Shown piece after piece: positions 10,571 through 18,811 of a DNA stretch of 64,000 nucleotides. The position numbers were made by a program, and so were the translations under genes. The stretch spans positions 307,396,486 through 307,460,485 of the forward strand of contig CM077665.1 in NCBI GenBank assembly GCA_039707655.1, read 5' to 3'. The DNA comes from Elymus sibiricus. Taxonomy: Eukaryota > Streptophyta > Magnoliopsida > Poales > Poaceae. The notes under the pieces are model-generated. The model made no database searches, was not told where the DNA came from, and worked only from the letters and a program-made list of their open reading frames with translations. Position 1 is the first letter of the stretch; every line of letters starts with the position of its first letter.

Positions 10571-13500
10571 CTACGCTCTGGATTCCAAGGCAAGGGTAAT
10601 CTTCTTCCTAGGACCCTGAAAGAACATGCACCTTAAGCTTGACCTCTGCGACTCGAGGCAAAGTATACAAATGCACAAATAAGAATGCAGACTGGCCTTT
10701 GGGACTCTAGGCAACGTATACGATGCACAAATAAGAATGCAGACTTACAAAAGAATTGCTTGACACTGAATTTGGCATTAACTTACGAGCTATATCCCCG
10801 AAGAAAAACATAAGTGCACGCAGTAGTTATGTAAAGCAGGTTCGGTCCAATCCCTCAACAAAATGATGCATTCTAACTACTTCTGTGTGCTTGTTTAACA
10901 GTTGAGTCTACAGTTTATGCAAAATAAAACCAAGCCATACTGAAATTACTCTTTGGATGAAGGATGTGAGATGCCTAGAAACGCCTATTTTTGCAAAATT
11001 AAAGATCCGGCATGATGTGATGCTCTTACCATCGGGATGCCCAACGCCTTGAGATCACTTTCAGTCATGTGACGTAGGGCCGCCATGTCAACCTGCAAAA
11101 CAACAATTGTCAACCAAACAGACGAAAAAAAACAATGTAATGATTTAGGTAAATAGTCAAACCTCCTCCGCCTGGAAGGTAATAGAATACTTCTCAAGTC
11201 CAAGTGATTTCAGAAAACTGTCGAGTGGACTTTCAGCCTACAAGCATTCCCAAAAGAAAAGATGTTAGATCAGAAAGCAAAACAAACCAGAAAGTATATT
11301 TTAAAAAAATGGTATATCACACATTCCCCAAATAAGCAAGCTCACTAACGAGCTACATCATGTACATTTTAAAGTTTTATATAATATGTTCCACATTGAA
11401 CTCTCTAGTCCTAACCTACATACAACAACACCAAAATCGTAGCAAACTAGAGACGCGGTAATAGTTAATTCTACACACTCCAGAGCCAAAGATGAGTAAT
11501 TTCAATATACGTCGCCAAGGGGCAACTAGAGGAGATAACCCTGTGGTAAAAGGTACCTACTACCAAGGCAACATCCAACATTCAGCAGCCCATTGTCGGT
11601 TAACTAGGGCAGAGGTTTTGAACAGAACGATTCAACAGACCCTCATCATGAGTTCTTCATACTGAAATGTAGCATGACCACTTGACAAATGATAGAGCTA
11701 AATGTGATTGCTGCTTTCTTGGAAGCATAACTAAGTGTAAAGCACCATTATATCTTCATTAAAAGCTTGTATTATGGAAAGCAGACTATATATACACACA
11801 AGTTCAGGTACACATTCGCCTATTGCAAATCTTGCTTCCAGGAGGCACCAAACTTCCACACGGTCCAGCTATAGAAGTACATGTGCTTACATGAAAGTGG
11901 CTAATGGGATTTCTCAAAATTCTATCAAGGTCAGCATAAGTGATCCAAGGGAAATTCTACATAGAGGGGCTGTTCTTCGGAAATGAAATGCTAATGAGAA
12001 AGCTTAAACTAAAACACATACACACACAGACACAAACTCATCAATAAATAAAAGCTCAAACCTATGTAATGTAGGCAAATATATCACCAGGATCAAGTGT
12101 TAATGATAGTCTGTATGGAATAGAAAACATAGTAAGCTAAGCAAAAATAGCATCACAACACAACGTTATCCAAAAGAGTTACGACAAATTTCATGCTGGG
12201 CACCAATTAGAAAGGTTAGTTCCAGCAATTGATCCTTGAAACTAATCATCAACCACCAAATTCTGGCACATGTGGAAAGCAAGAAACTGGGAAACTGTGT
12301 ATTACCAACAAAATTCGTACCTTTGGCTGAGAAGTCTTCTTGGATGATGATGGTTTTGATACTTTCTTACTTTGGCGTACAGGCCTTTCATCAGCATTTT
12401 CACGCCTTGCGACTTTCACAACCTCTGATACCGGTTTCCTCTTTTGAGGGTCAACATTTGGTGGTTGTGCGTGCATTGTTCCAGATAACATCTCACGTAG
12501 ATCACGTACCCAGGAAGCCTTTTGGCCAGCAAACCCTTGGTGAGAGCTTTTCCTCTGAAGCTTGAATCGCAAATCCCGTGGATCAACTGATCCTTAAGTG
12601 CAGACAGATAAAGTTAAAATGGGACCAAAATAAAAGGTAGCTTGCCTTACTTCATCTAAGATACATCAACAAATAGATTACTTGAAGCTGATTCATCATC
12701 CCGGTAAAGATCATGCTTCCATTTATCATCAGTTTGTCGTTGCCTACAGATAGTATACGTCAAGAAAATCAATACTCGTGAAATTAGCTAGTCTAGTGAA
12801 GTGGGGAAAGATGAACAGTACAATGTTTGCAGGAACTATAGATCCCTTAATAACCTAAACCATGCATGCTAGCAAAGAGCATTGATCTTTCTTTTACAAG
12901 CAGGCTTAAACACATCAAGGCTCGTGTCAGCAAGCTTTACACAGTACGAGTTTATACATGAGGATAGAAGTGAACCAACATGTTATTCACCCTCGATACT
13001 TTCAGACAAGAATGTAGGACTACTTTGTTTAGAAATAACAAACCGTCTATTAAATAATCAATAGCAATGCATTGGTGATTGATTCTACAATAGTTCATAC
13101 CTCAGTTACATAAATTACTGCTAGATTGAGTAAAGCACTGTGTCCAAGGTTACATCACTAGCTTCTAGCTCCCACAAGCATATTATCAACTAGTATTATC
13201 CGAGCTCATTCCATAGTCCATACCATGGTACTAACCTTATGGAACCACAAATCCTCAGGTAAAACAGTAAAGCAAGCGCTTGACAACAACAAAAAGAAGG
13301 ATTATCCAGAAACCTAAGCTGCAATTCCCATGTTATTCTGCATAATGACATGGCGTCCAACAGATCAATTCATGATATTTGCCGTGCTGAATCATTGAAT
13401 CTGACACCACAATTTCCATCGCTCAGACAAACAACGCATCACGCGGCTCAAAGCTAGTCCCTACTCTCCAGCACCTCAATTCTAGCATGAACGAAGGCAT

Positions 13501-13793
13501 GGAATCTAGGGGCGCCGCCCTCAGCCCGAGCAACCTAAAATAACGCCCGAATTTCCACCATCCCTAAGCACATAGGAGCGCACAGAGCGAGAAGCCCTAA
13601 GCTAAGGTTACAGAGGGGGCCGTAGCAACGATATGGAAGGAACAGGTGGGAGCGAAGCTTAAGCTGACCTCTTGGACAGCGGGTTACGAGCCCGGCCGGA
13701 GGCGTCCGCGCCGCCGCGGTCGGAGGGGAGGTCGGCGTCAAGGCGGTCGTGGATGGAGCGCTTGCGGCCGGTGGAGATCTGGTCCGCATACAT
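10571..13793 (-). CDS. SAM (sterile alpha motif) domain protein, 211 aa, six exons
   Basis: The only convincing host gene. Coding exons read on the minus strand: 13793-13669, 12743-12682, 12586-12321, 11237-11163, 11092-11030 and 10615-10571, totalling 636 nt with stop TAG. All five introns are GT-AG (925, 95, 1083, 70 and 414 nt) and the phases join without a stop. The protein begins MYADQISTGRKRSIHDRL. It continues through a basic low-complexity middle (VRQSKKVSKPSSSKKTS near residues 130-150). It ends in a SAM domain (about residues 152-205) carrying FLKSLGLEKY, the VDMAALRHMTESDLKALGI segment and GPRKK. Plant homologues of this layout are small, widely conserved SAM proteins. SAM domains mediate protein-protein or RNA contacts; the specific role is unknown to me. 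Exon 3's acceptor (ggatcag) was chosen because the alternative 7 nt upstream gives an immediate stop. Confidence 0.9.
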
Positions 13794-13968
13794 CTATGTC
13801 CCTGTTCCTACCTGCGAGGGGAGGGTAATTGGTCTAGGGTTTCGACTTTCGAGCCGACACGAGACGAGGGAGGGAAGAGAAGGGAGGACGGTGGCGAGGC
13901 GAAGGAGATGAGCCAACGGAGGCAAATGGACGCTGGCCCCAGCTCTCTATACACGATTTTTGAGACTT
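13794..13968 (-). promoter_or_regulatory. Core promoter and 5' UTR of the SAM-domain gene
   Basis: On the minus strand a TATA element (tatagaga; TATA at 13951-13948) lies about 155 bases upstream of the start codon. It is followed by a pyrimidine-rich leader (cctcc, cttctcttccctccctcg) and an AAACCCTAG telo-box motif at 13842-13834. This combination is typical of constitutively expressed plant genes. The TSD of a SINE starts at 13969, only 18 bases upstream of the TATA element. Confidence 0.6.
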
Positions 13969-13982
13969 GAGTCTATCCTATA

Positions 13983-14300
13983 TGCGAACAAACCCGTGTG
14001 GTTGGATGGTTAGAGAGACTGTGGTATCCCAGCCCACCAGGGTTCAAATTCTGGTGCTCGCATTTATTCCTGAAATTATTTCAGGATTTCCGGCGATGCA
14101 CATTTAGTGGGAGGAGATGTTCCCGTCGATGACGAGGTGCCTACGGTGACTTCGTAAATTTCAAGATGATATGCCGGCTCAGTCTCTCGGAGTTGCTCAT
14201 AGGGGTAGGGTGTGCGTGTGTGCGTTCATAGGGGTGAGTGTATGCGCGTGTATATGAGCGCTTGCGTCTGTACTGTGTTAAAAAAAACTTTAAAAAAAGA
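13983..14300 (+). mobile_element. tRNA-derived SINE, full length, with TSD
   Basis: The insertion is 318 bp, flanked by a 14-bp TSD with one mismatch (gagtctatcctata at 13969-13982, gagtctgtcctata at 14301-14314). Its 5' part has a tRNA-like Pol III promoter: an A-box-like gtggttggatgg near 13998 and a B-box-like GGTTCAAATTC near 14041-14051. It ends in short A runs after ctgtactgtgtt. A truncated relative in opposite orientation is at 15790-15902. It encodes nothing and depends on LINE machinery in trans. Confidence 0.85.
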
Positions 14301-14314
14301 GAGTCTGTCCTATA

Positions 14315-14621
14315 CGTCCGGGCAAATCCGCCCGATTGGTGAAGAAGAAGAGAGAGAAAGAAAAGAATGATTAAAGAAAGAGAAAGGTGGTCCGGGGTGG
14401 GGTCACGTCCTACATGGCGGACTGACCGGGCGCGCCCGGGCGCGTCCGCGACCCCTCATATCGTCCTCATATTTGAGATGGATATGAGGGGTGCCGGTCA
14501 GTCCGGGCGTTTGAGATGGGTATGAGGGGTCCGTCTGGATCGCTTTTTCGTGACCGGTCAGTGACCGGGCGGCCTGACCGGGCGTTTGAGGAGCGTATGA
14601 GGGCTCCGGCTGTAGATGCTC
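14315..14621. mobile_element. TIR element copy 1 (TAA-target, Harbinger-like), truncated
   Basis: The right ~200 bases match the right end of the element at 14625-15763, ending in the same gggctccggctgtagatgctc terminus followed by TAA. It is built from GC-rich subrepeats (ccgggcgtttgag, tatgaggggt). The left end is lost or rearranged at a purine-rich stretch (14341-14390). Confidence 0.55.
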
Positions 14622-14624
14622 TAA

Positions 14625-15763
14625 GAGCGTCTATATAGCCGGATCCCTTAAATCCGGGCCCTCAAACGCCCGCGCACGCGTCCGGGCGCGTCCGACACCT
14701 CAAATAATGCATTGTACATCCGGACATCTCAAATCTCATATCTCAAATTCATATTTAACCATGCAACTAATACTACGTCGGTCTACTCCGTCACTACATG
14801 TCATCGGACTACCAAAATTTGTCATGTTTGACTATGGTGGAGATCATCCACGGCTACCCTTGTCCTTCCCGGAGCCCGTGTCGTCCTTCTCGCGGAAGTA
14901 CCGGTCGAAGACGCAGTACGGATCGAGCCGGATCTGCTCGTCGCCGGAGCTGTCCTCGTCGGAGCTCACCTCCTTCTCCTCCTTCAGTGGCAGTCCGGCC
15001 ATTTCACAGACCGCCTGATTCTGCTCGCGGGCGAGGGCGCGTGTGTTCCTCCGCTGCCGTTTCTTCAAAATGCGGGCGCGAATGGATTTCTCCTCTGCGG
15101 CCGCCCGCGCCGCTGCATCAACTGCCTCCGCCTCCGTCATTTCCTCCGCGAGAAAGGCCTCGGCGATCCTTATCCGCTCCTTCCCACGGCGGGCAGCTCG
15201 TTCCCGGTGGGACTTAAAGGCCACCGGATCCGCCCACCGGGACCTCGACGATCCCCCGGAGGAACCGAGCGCCCGTTGAGCAGACGCTATGGAGTCGCGA
15301 CGGACAGAGCCTGTCGTCGGTCGGGCGCTGTCCTCGCGGGAGCGGCGGAGTGCAATGTGAACCGCCATTGCCTCCTCCAATCCGCAGGGGACGACCCCCC
15401 AATCGATGGATCCGGACTGGTCGGAGTCAGATCCGCTGCCCTCCATGCCGGAGACGGCCGGAGATCGCCGGAGGTGAGCAAGGGTCACGGATGGGAGTGG
15501 AGGGTTTGCTTCGGCGAACGGATGAGGACGAATATATGTGGGGTCGATGCGGGCCGATGCGGGCCAGGCGGGCGTGCCCGGGCGCGCCCGGGCTCCCCCA
15601 TATCTGCCCCGTATTTGGCCTGGAAATGAGGGGTGCCGGTCAGCCCAGGCGTTTGAGGCCGGTTTGAGAGGCTTGTCTGGGTCGCATTTTTGTGACCGGG
15701 CAGTGACCGGACGGCCTGTCCGGGCATTTGAGACGGGTTTGAGGGCTCCAGTTGTAGATGCTC
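14625..15763 (-). mobile_element. TIR DNA element with TAA TSD (Harbinger-like), carrying an ORF
   Basis: The termini are imperfect inverted repeats: gagcgtctatatagccggat at the left and, in reverse complement, gagcatctacaactggagcc at the right. Both are flanked by TAA (14622-14624, 15764-15766). A 3-bp TAA duplication suits PIF/Harbinger elements. The interior holds one minus-strand ORF, but no DDE transposase or Myb-type ORF, so it is non-autonomous or its ORF is an accessory or captured gene. The left end is shared with 16157-16417 and the right end with 14315-14621. Confidence 0.55.
14844..15446 (-). CDS. TE-borne hypothetical protein, 200 aa
   Basis: This single-exon frame begins MEGSGSDSDQSGSIDWG. 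It has a serine/acidic N-terminus, a long Arg/Ala/Glu-rich middle likely to form a helix or coiled coil (about residues 85-155), an acidic SSDEDSSGDEQ patch and a PYCVFDRYFREKD tail. A TATA-like acatatattc lies about 85 bases upstream at 15529-15538. The frame could be extended upstream to 15776 but would then run through the TIR, so the internal ATG is preferred. It has no recognised domain. I recall similar acidic/Arg-rich single-exon frames being common in Triticeae gene sets, probably TE-derived. Function unknown. Confidence 0.45.
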   Translation of the reverse strand: MEGSGSDSDQSGSIDWGVVPCGLEEAMAVHIALRRSREDSARPTTGSVRRDSIASAQRALGSSGGSSRSRWADPVAFKSHRERAARRGKERIRIAEAFLAEEMTEAEAVDAAARAAAEEKSIRARILKKRQRRNTRALAREQNQAVCEMAGLPLKEEKEVSSDEDSSGDEQIRLDPYCVFDRYFREKDDTGSGKDKGSRG

Positions 15764-15766
15764 TAA

Positions 15767-16153
15767 GGCTACTCATAGTGGGGAGTATCTTTTTTTAACA
15801 CAGTACAGACGCAAGTGCTCATATACACGCGCATACACTCATCCCTATGAACGCACACACGCACACCCTACCCCTATGAGCACCTCCGAGAGACTGAGCC
15901 GGCATAGTGGGGAGTATCATATAGTGGCATCATGCATATGATACTATCTTCATAATGCATAGTATCTTAAACTAGTATCATAGGTGATCTCATTTATTGA
16001 CATACATGACACATAGTAGCATAGCATTTAACATGATACGGTGTCTACTTATGTTACTCTAACCCTCTCTCTTCTTTAATTGTCTGCCACATCGGCGTGT
16101 TTGCTAGTCCCGAGTGCATGATACTAGCTAAGATACCCCCACTATGGCCAGCC
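15767..16153. mobile_element. Tourist-like MITE (TSD TAA), interrupted by a SINE
   Basis: The inverted termini are ggctactcatagtggggagt at the left and, in reverse complement, ggctggccatagtgggggta at the right, flanked by TAA at 15764-15766 and 16154-16156. Without the nested SINE and its TSD the MITE is about 260 bp, in the normal size range. It has no coding capacity. Confidence 0.75.
15790..15902 (-). mobile_element. 5'-truncated SINE inside the MITE
   Basis: The reverse complement matches the 3' third of the SINE at 13983-14300, including the terminal ctgtactgtgtt plus A tail. It is flanked by a perfect 16-bp TSD, CATAGTGGGGAGTATC (15774-15789 and 15903-15918). The Pol III promoter half is absent, which is typical of 5' truncation during target-primed reverse transcription. 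Confidence 0.9.
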
Positions 16154-16156
16154 TAA

Positions 16157-16417
16157 GAGCACCTACAGAGGACCAGGCGAATTCGGCCCCCTATACGTCC
16201 GCGGGCGCGCCTGAGCATATCCACGGACTAATTCAGACGGTCCTTCATATTTCACTTCTGGCATTCATATATCTCAAATCCACACTCTCAAATCCATGCA
16301 AATCCATGCACGTCGTTCACACAAGTCGTTGTCGCACGTAAATAACAAATGTCGGTACCGAACATAAATAGTGTTTACATAAAAAAATGCACAATCAAAC
16401 ATCAACTCTTTGGTTTT
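16157..16417. mobile_element. TIR element copy 3, left end only
   Basis: It begins gagcacctacagaggaccag after TAA (16154-16156) and resembles the left end of the element at 14625, including ctcatatctcaaattcat-like words. It stops where a Copia LTR begins at 16418. Confidence 0.5.
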
Positions 16418-16648
16418 TGTTAGAAGGGATAGAGGGAGAGGTGGAATAGTTTGTTGTATTGCTTGAGCATCGCAGACATATATATAGGAGTACATGATCA
16501 TGTTGGAGTACAAGTCAAGGCAGGAACAATCCTAGTCTATCATATACTTCCTAATAATCATTATACTCAACATCCCCCCGCGGTCACAACGGTAGCGACG
16601 CAGACGGTAAGACTGGAGAAGAATCCAAAGGCAAGCTGACGGTCACCC
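16418..16648 (-). mobile_element. Short Copia LTR (16418-16572) plus internal tail
   Basis: On the minus strand this is the same family as 6323-6480: an LTR beginning TGTTGAGTATAATGATTA and ending ccttctaaca, preceded by a polypurine tract (accgcggggggA) and ~75 bases of internal sequence matching 6246-6322. The rest of the element is absent; a different Gypsy LTR fragment begins at 16649. Confidence 0.7.
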
Positions 16649-16900
16649 TGTCGGGCTCCTGGGACTAGGGGTACCACGGCCCCGTCTGCTTAGGGCCCAT
16701 GCCACGACGCGTGATCCGGGCCTAGTACGGCCCAGGGTTGGACACCGTAGGAGGGGCTACCATGGGAGCCCCCACTTCTCGAGGTCTCTGGCCCGGGGCG
16801 CCTTCGGGGGCCTCGCGAGGATGCCCTCTGGAGGCCACCTCCTGGGGGTGTCAATTGGGGGCTCCACGTGGGCGCCGTGGCTACGCTGGGCGGTGCCTGG
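16649..16900 (+). mobile_element. Gypsy LTR 5' fragment
   Basis: It starts TGTCGGGCTCCTGGGACTAG, a typical TG-initiated Gypsy LTR start, and is GC-rich and repeat-poor. It is cut at 16900, where the terminal bases of the composite Athila-lineage array begin. No open frame of note. Confidence 0.4.
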
Positions 16901-16978
16901 TGACGTGGCTTGAGACCCAAGTTACTAAAAATTTCTTCCAACTTATCAATCCGGTAAGGACTCTCTTCTATCCTTTCG

Positions 16979-17446
16979 TTAACTATGGTTTCTTTTTTTC
17001 TTTAATAATTTAAAGGCATCTCCCGCTTTAGACCCAATTTTATTAGCAAGATTATGCATTTTCTTATCCAAATTTTCAAGATGTTCTTTGGTAATCATCT
17101 TATTTTCAATAGCATCTAATCTCTCCATAACATGTTCGAGAGTTAATGTTGTTTCATTGATAGTAAGAGGTGGTGATCCCACTAAACTTCCCATGGCACT
17201 AAAAGCATCCAAAGATGGACACATCAAGAAATTCCCACCGGTAATTGTATCAAGGACGAATCTATACCAAGTGGTGATGCCCACATAAAAACTGCGAAGA
17301 AGAACAACGGTAGATTGCTTATGGATAGGTCTATTATGAGCATCGCAAATCCTATACCAAGCATCTTTTAGGTTCTCCCCTCCCCTTTGCTTAAAATTAA
17401 GAACTTCGTTATCAGGAGTACACGCAATAGAGGAAGAACTAGCCAT
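16979..17446 (-). CDS. Gag-like protein of the composite array, copy 1 (155 aa)
   Basis: It begins MASSSSIACTPDNEVL and contains the family signature RGGENLKDAWYRI (residues ~19-31) and an SFYVGITTWYRF segment, resembling the N-terminal capsid-like region of Athila-lineage Gag. A C-terminal helix-rich part follows (ERLDAIENKM). It stops with a divergent KKKRNHS end, after which homology to the plus-strand copy continues briefly (to about 16916). The start follows a ~210-base leader after the PBS. It aligns with 55151-55606. Confidence 0.7.
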   Translation of the reverse strand: MASSSSIACTPDNEVLNFKQRGGENLKDAWYRICDAHNRPIHKQSTVVLLRSFYVGITTWYRFVLDTITGGNFLMCPSLDAFSAMGSLVGSPPLTINETTLTLEHVMERLDAIENKMITKEHLENLDKKMHNLANKIGSKAGDAFKLLKKKRNHS

Positions 17447-17655
17447 AATGACAAGGCAAGAGATCTGATGAGAAAAAGGCAAACGAAAAAGAGGGCGAAT
17501 AAAACGGCAAATTGGGTGAAGTGGGGGAGAGGAAAACGAGAGGCAAATGGCAAATAATGTAATTGCAAGGAGATGAGATTTGTGATTAGGAACCTGGTAG
17601 ATGATGATGGTGTCTCCTCGGCGCCAGAGATTGGCACGTAGAAGAGACCGCTTCT

Positions 17656-17673
17656 TCCCAGGCAACGGCGCCA
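17656..17673 (-). other. Primer-binding site, tRNA-Asp type
   Basis: On the minus strand it reads TGGCGCCGTTGCCTGGGA, one mismatch from the complement of the plant tRNA-Asp 3' end. It lies 10 bases inside the LTR end at 17684. Confidence 0.8.
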
Positions 17674-18335
17674 GAAACTCCTTTGACGTGGCTTGAGACC
17701 GCGTCGGTATTTCCCCAAAGAGGAAGGGATGATGCAGCACAGTGACGGTAAGTATTTCCCTCAGTTATGAAACCAAGGTATCGAACCAGTAGGGGGATCA
17801 CCACCACCTAATAAGCAGCGCCTACACACAAAGAACAAAAACTTGCAACCCGGCACGAAAGAGAGGTTGTCAATCTCTCTACGGTAAAAAGATAGATTAG
17901 GTAGTGATAGATTGGAGAGATAGATCTCTCAAGAACACAAAATAAAAAAGAGCAAACAAAAAGTGCAGCAAGGTATTTTTGGGTTTTTGGAATAATAGAT
18001 CTGAAAACAAAAGAAGCAAAAAGATAGACCGGAAAGCAATATGTTGGAAAAGTAGACCCGGGGGCCGTAGGATTCACTAGTGGCTTCTCTCATGAGTATA
18101 GCACACGGTGGGTGAACAAATTAATGTTGGTGTCGGGGGAATGACCCCCGGGTACCCCAAAGGCGGCGAGTCGGGGTGCCCGCCCGCCCGGGCCGGCTAC
18201 TACGACTCACTCCCACGGCCGGCTGCCCGGAGTCAACTACGACGTCCCGTCGGACACGCGCGGACAAGACGGCCATACCCCGCACTGTTGGTGAACATTC
18301 GGACGCTGTACGCGGGTGATCATCTATAGTGTACT

Positions 18336-18374
18336 TGTCCCCTGGACACTTTTTTATAAAGTGTCCAGGGGACA
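18336..18374 (+). repeat. Perfect 17-bp-stem hairpin in LTR
   Basis: The arms are 18336-18352 (TGTCCCCTGGACACTTT) and 18358-18374 around the 5-base loop tttat. It is exactly conserved in the 3' LTR (arms 23523-23539 and 23545-23561). It lies ~95 bases upstream of the TATA box. Confidence 0.95.
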
Positions 18375-18395
18375 CATAGCCACACCTGGCTTGGT

Positions 18396-18422
18396 TTGTA
18401 AGCTACCCAAGGTAGCTTACAA
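18396..18422 (+). repeat. Second LTR hairpin, 12-bp stem
   Basis: The arms TTGTAAGCTACC (18396-18407) and GGTAGCTTACAA (18411-18422) flank the loop caa. A third copy of the arm (gtaagctacc) follows at 18451. All are conserved in the 3' LTR. It could be a protein-binding palindrome or an RNA/DNA structure. Confidence 0.9.
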
Positions 18423-18467
18423 CCAACGCACCCCTCACCTAGCTTTGGATGTAAGCTACCCTCACAC

Positions 18468-18475
18468 TATAAAAG
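18468..18475 (+). promoter_or_regulatory. LTR TATA box
   Basis: TATAAAAG, duplicated at 23656-23663 in the 3' LTR. Placed about 325 bases before the LTR end, it would start a transcript running through the PBS. Confidence 0.7.
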
Positions 18476-18795
18476 GGAGCCAAGCCATGCCACCACAGGG
18501 GATTCACACTCTCTCACACACACCGGGACACACACTCACGGGATGAGGCTCCAAGCCATCATGCCCACACTAGCTCATACACACATTTATGATACAGCTC
18601 CAGGAGCAACTATGTACTGCAATATACCTCATATACAGACATGCAGGAGTAGGGGTATTATCTCTCCGGAGAGCCCCGAACCTGGGTAAACCACCGCGTG
18701 CTACTACCCTATCCCGTCCCGGACCTTCCACGGCAGCCTTGCTCTCACCTCGATTAGCCACCCCCTGGCATCTGTTGTGAGAAAACCACGACAGT

Positions 18796-18811
18796 TGGCG
18801 CCCACCGTGGG
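18796..18811 (+). other. Primer-binding site, tRNA-Lys type
   Basis: TGGCGCCCACCGTGGG, complementary to the 3' end of plant tRNA-Lys, begins two bases after the LTR end. Confidence 0.85.

Larger units (their letters stand above)
18131..18793 (+). repeat. 5' LTR of the LARD-like element
   Basis: This 663-bp LTR is shorter than the 702-bp 3' LTR because two short segments (about 5 and 34 bp near 18170 and 18225) are missing. It contains two perfect hairpins, a TATA box and a cgaacctgggtaaacc motif near its 3' end. Confidence 0.9.

Noticed and set aside
13535..13911. Several 60-84 codon frames around the first exon of the SAM gene
   Set aside because: They are shadows of exon 1 and the GC-rich 5' UTR; the spliced six-exon model explains the region.
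15207..15629. Plus-strand frames opposite the TIR-element ORF
   Set aside because: They are antisense shadows of a GC-rich frame, with no start context or homology.
18336..18374. Rho-independent terminator
   Set aside because: The hairpin lies upstream of an LTR TATA box in a eukaryotic genome; a bacterial-type terminator is not applicable.
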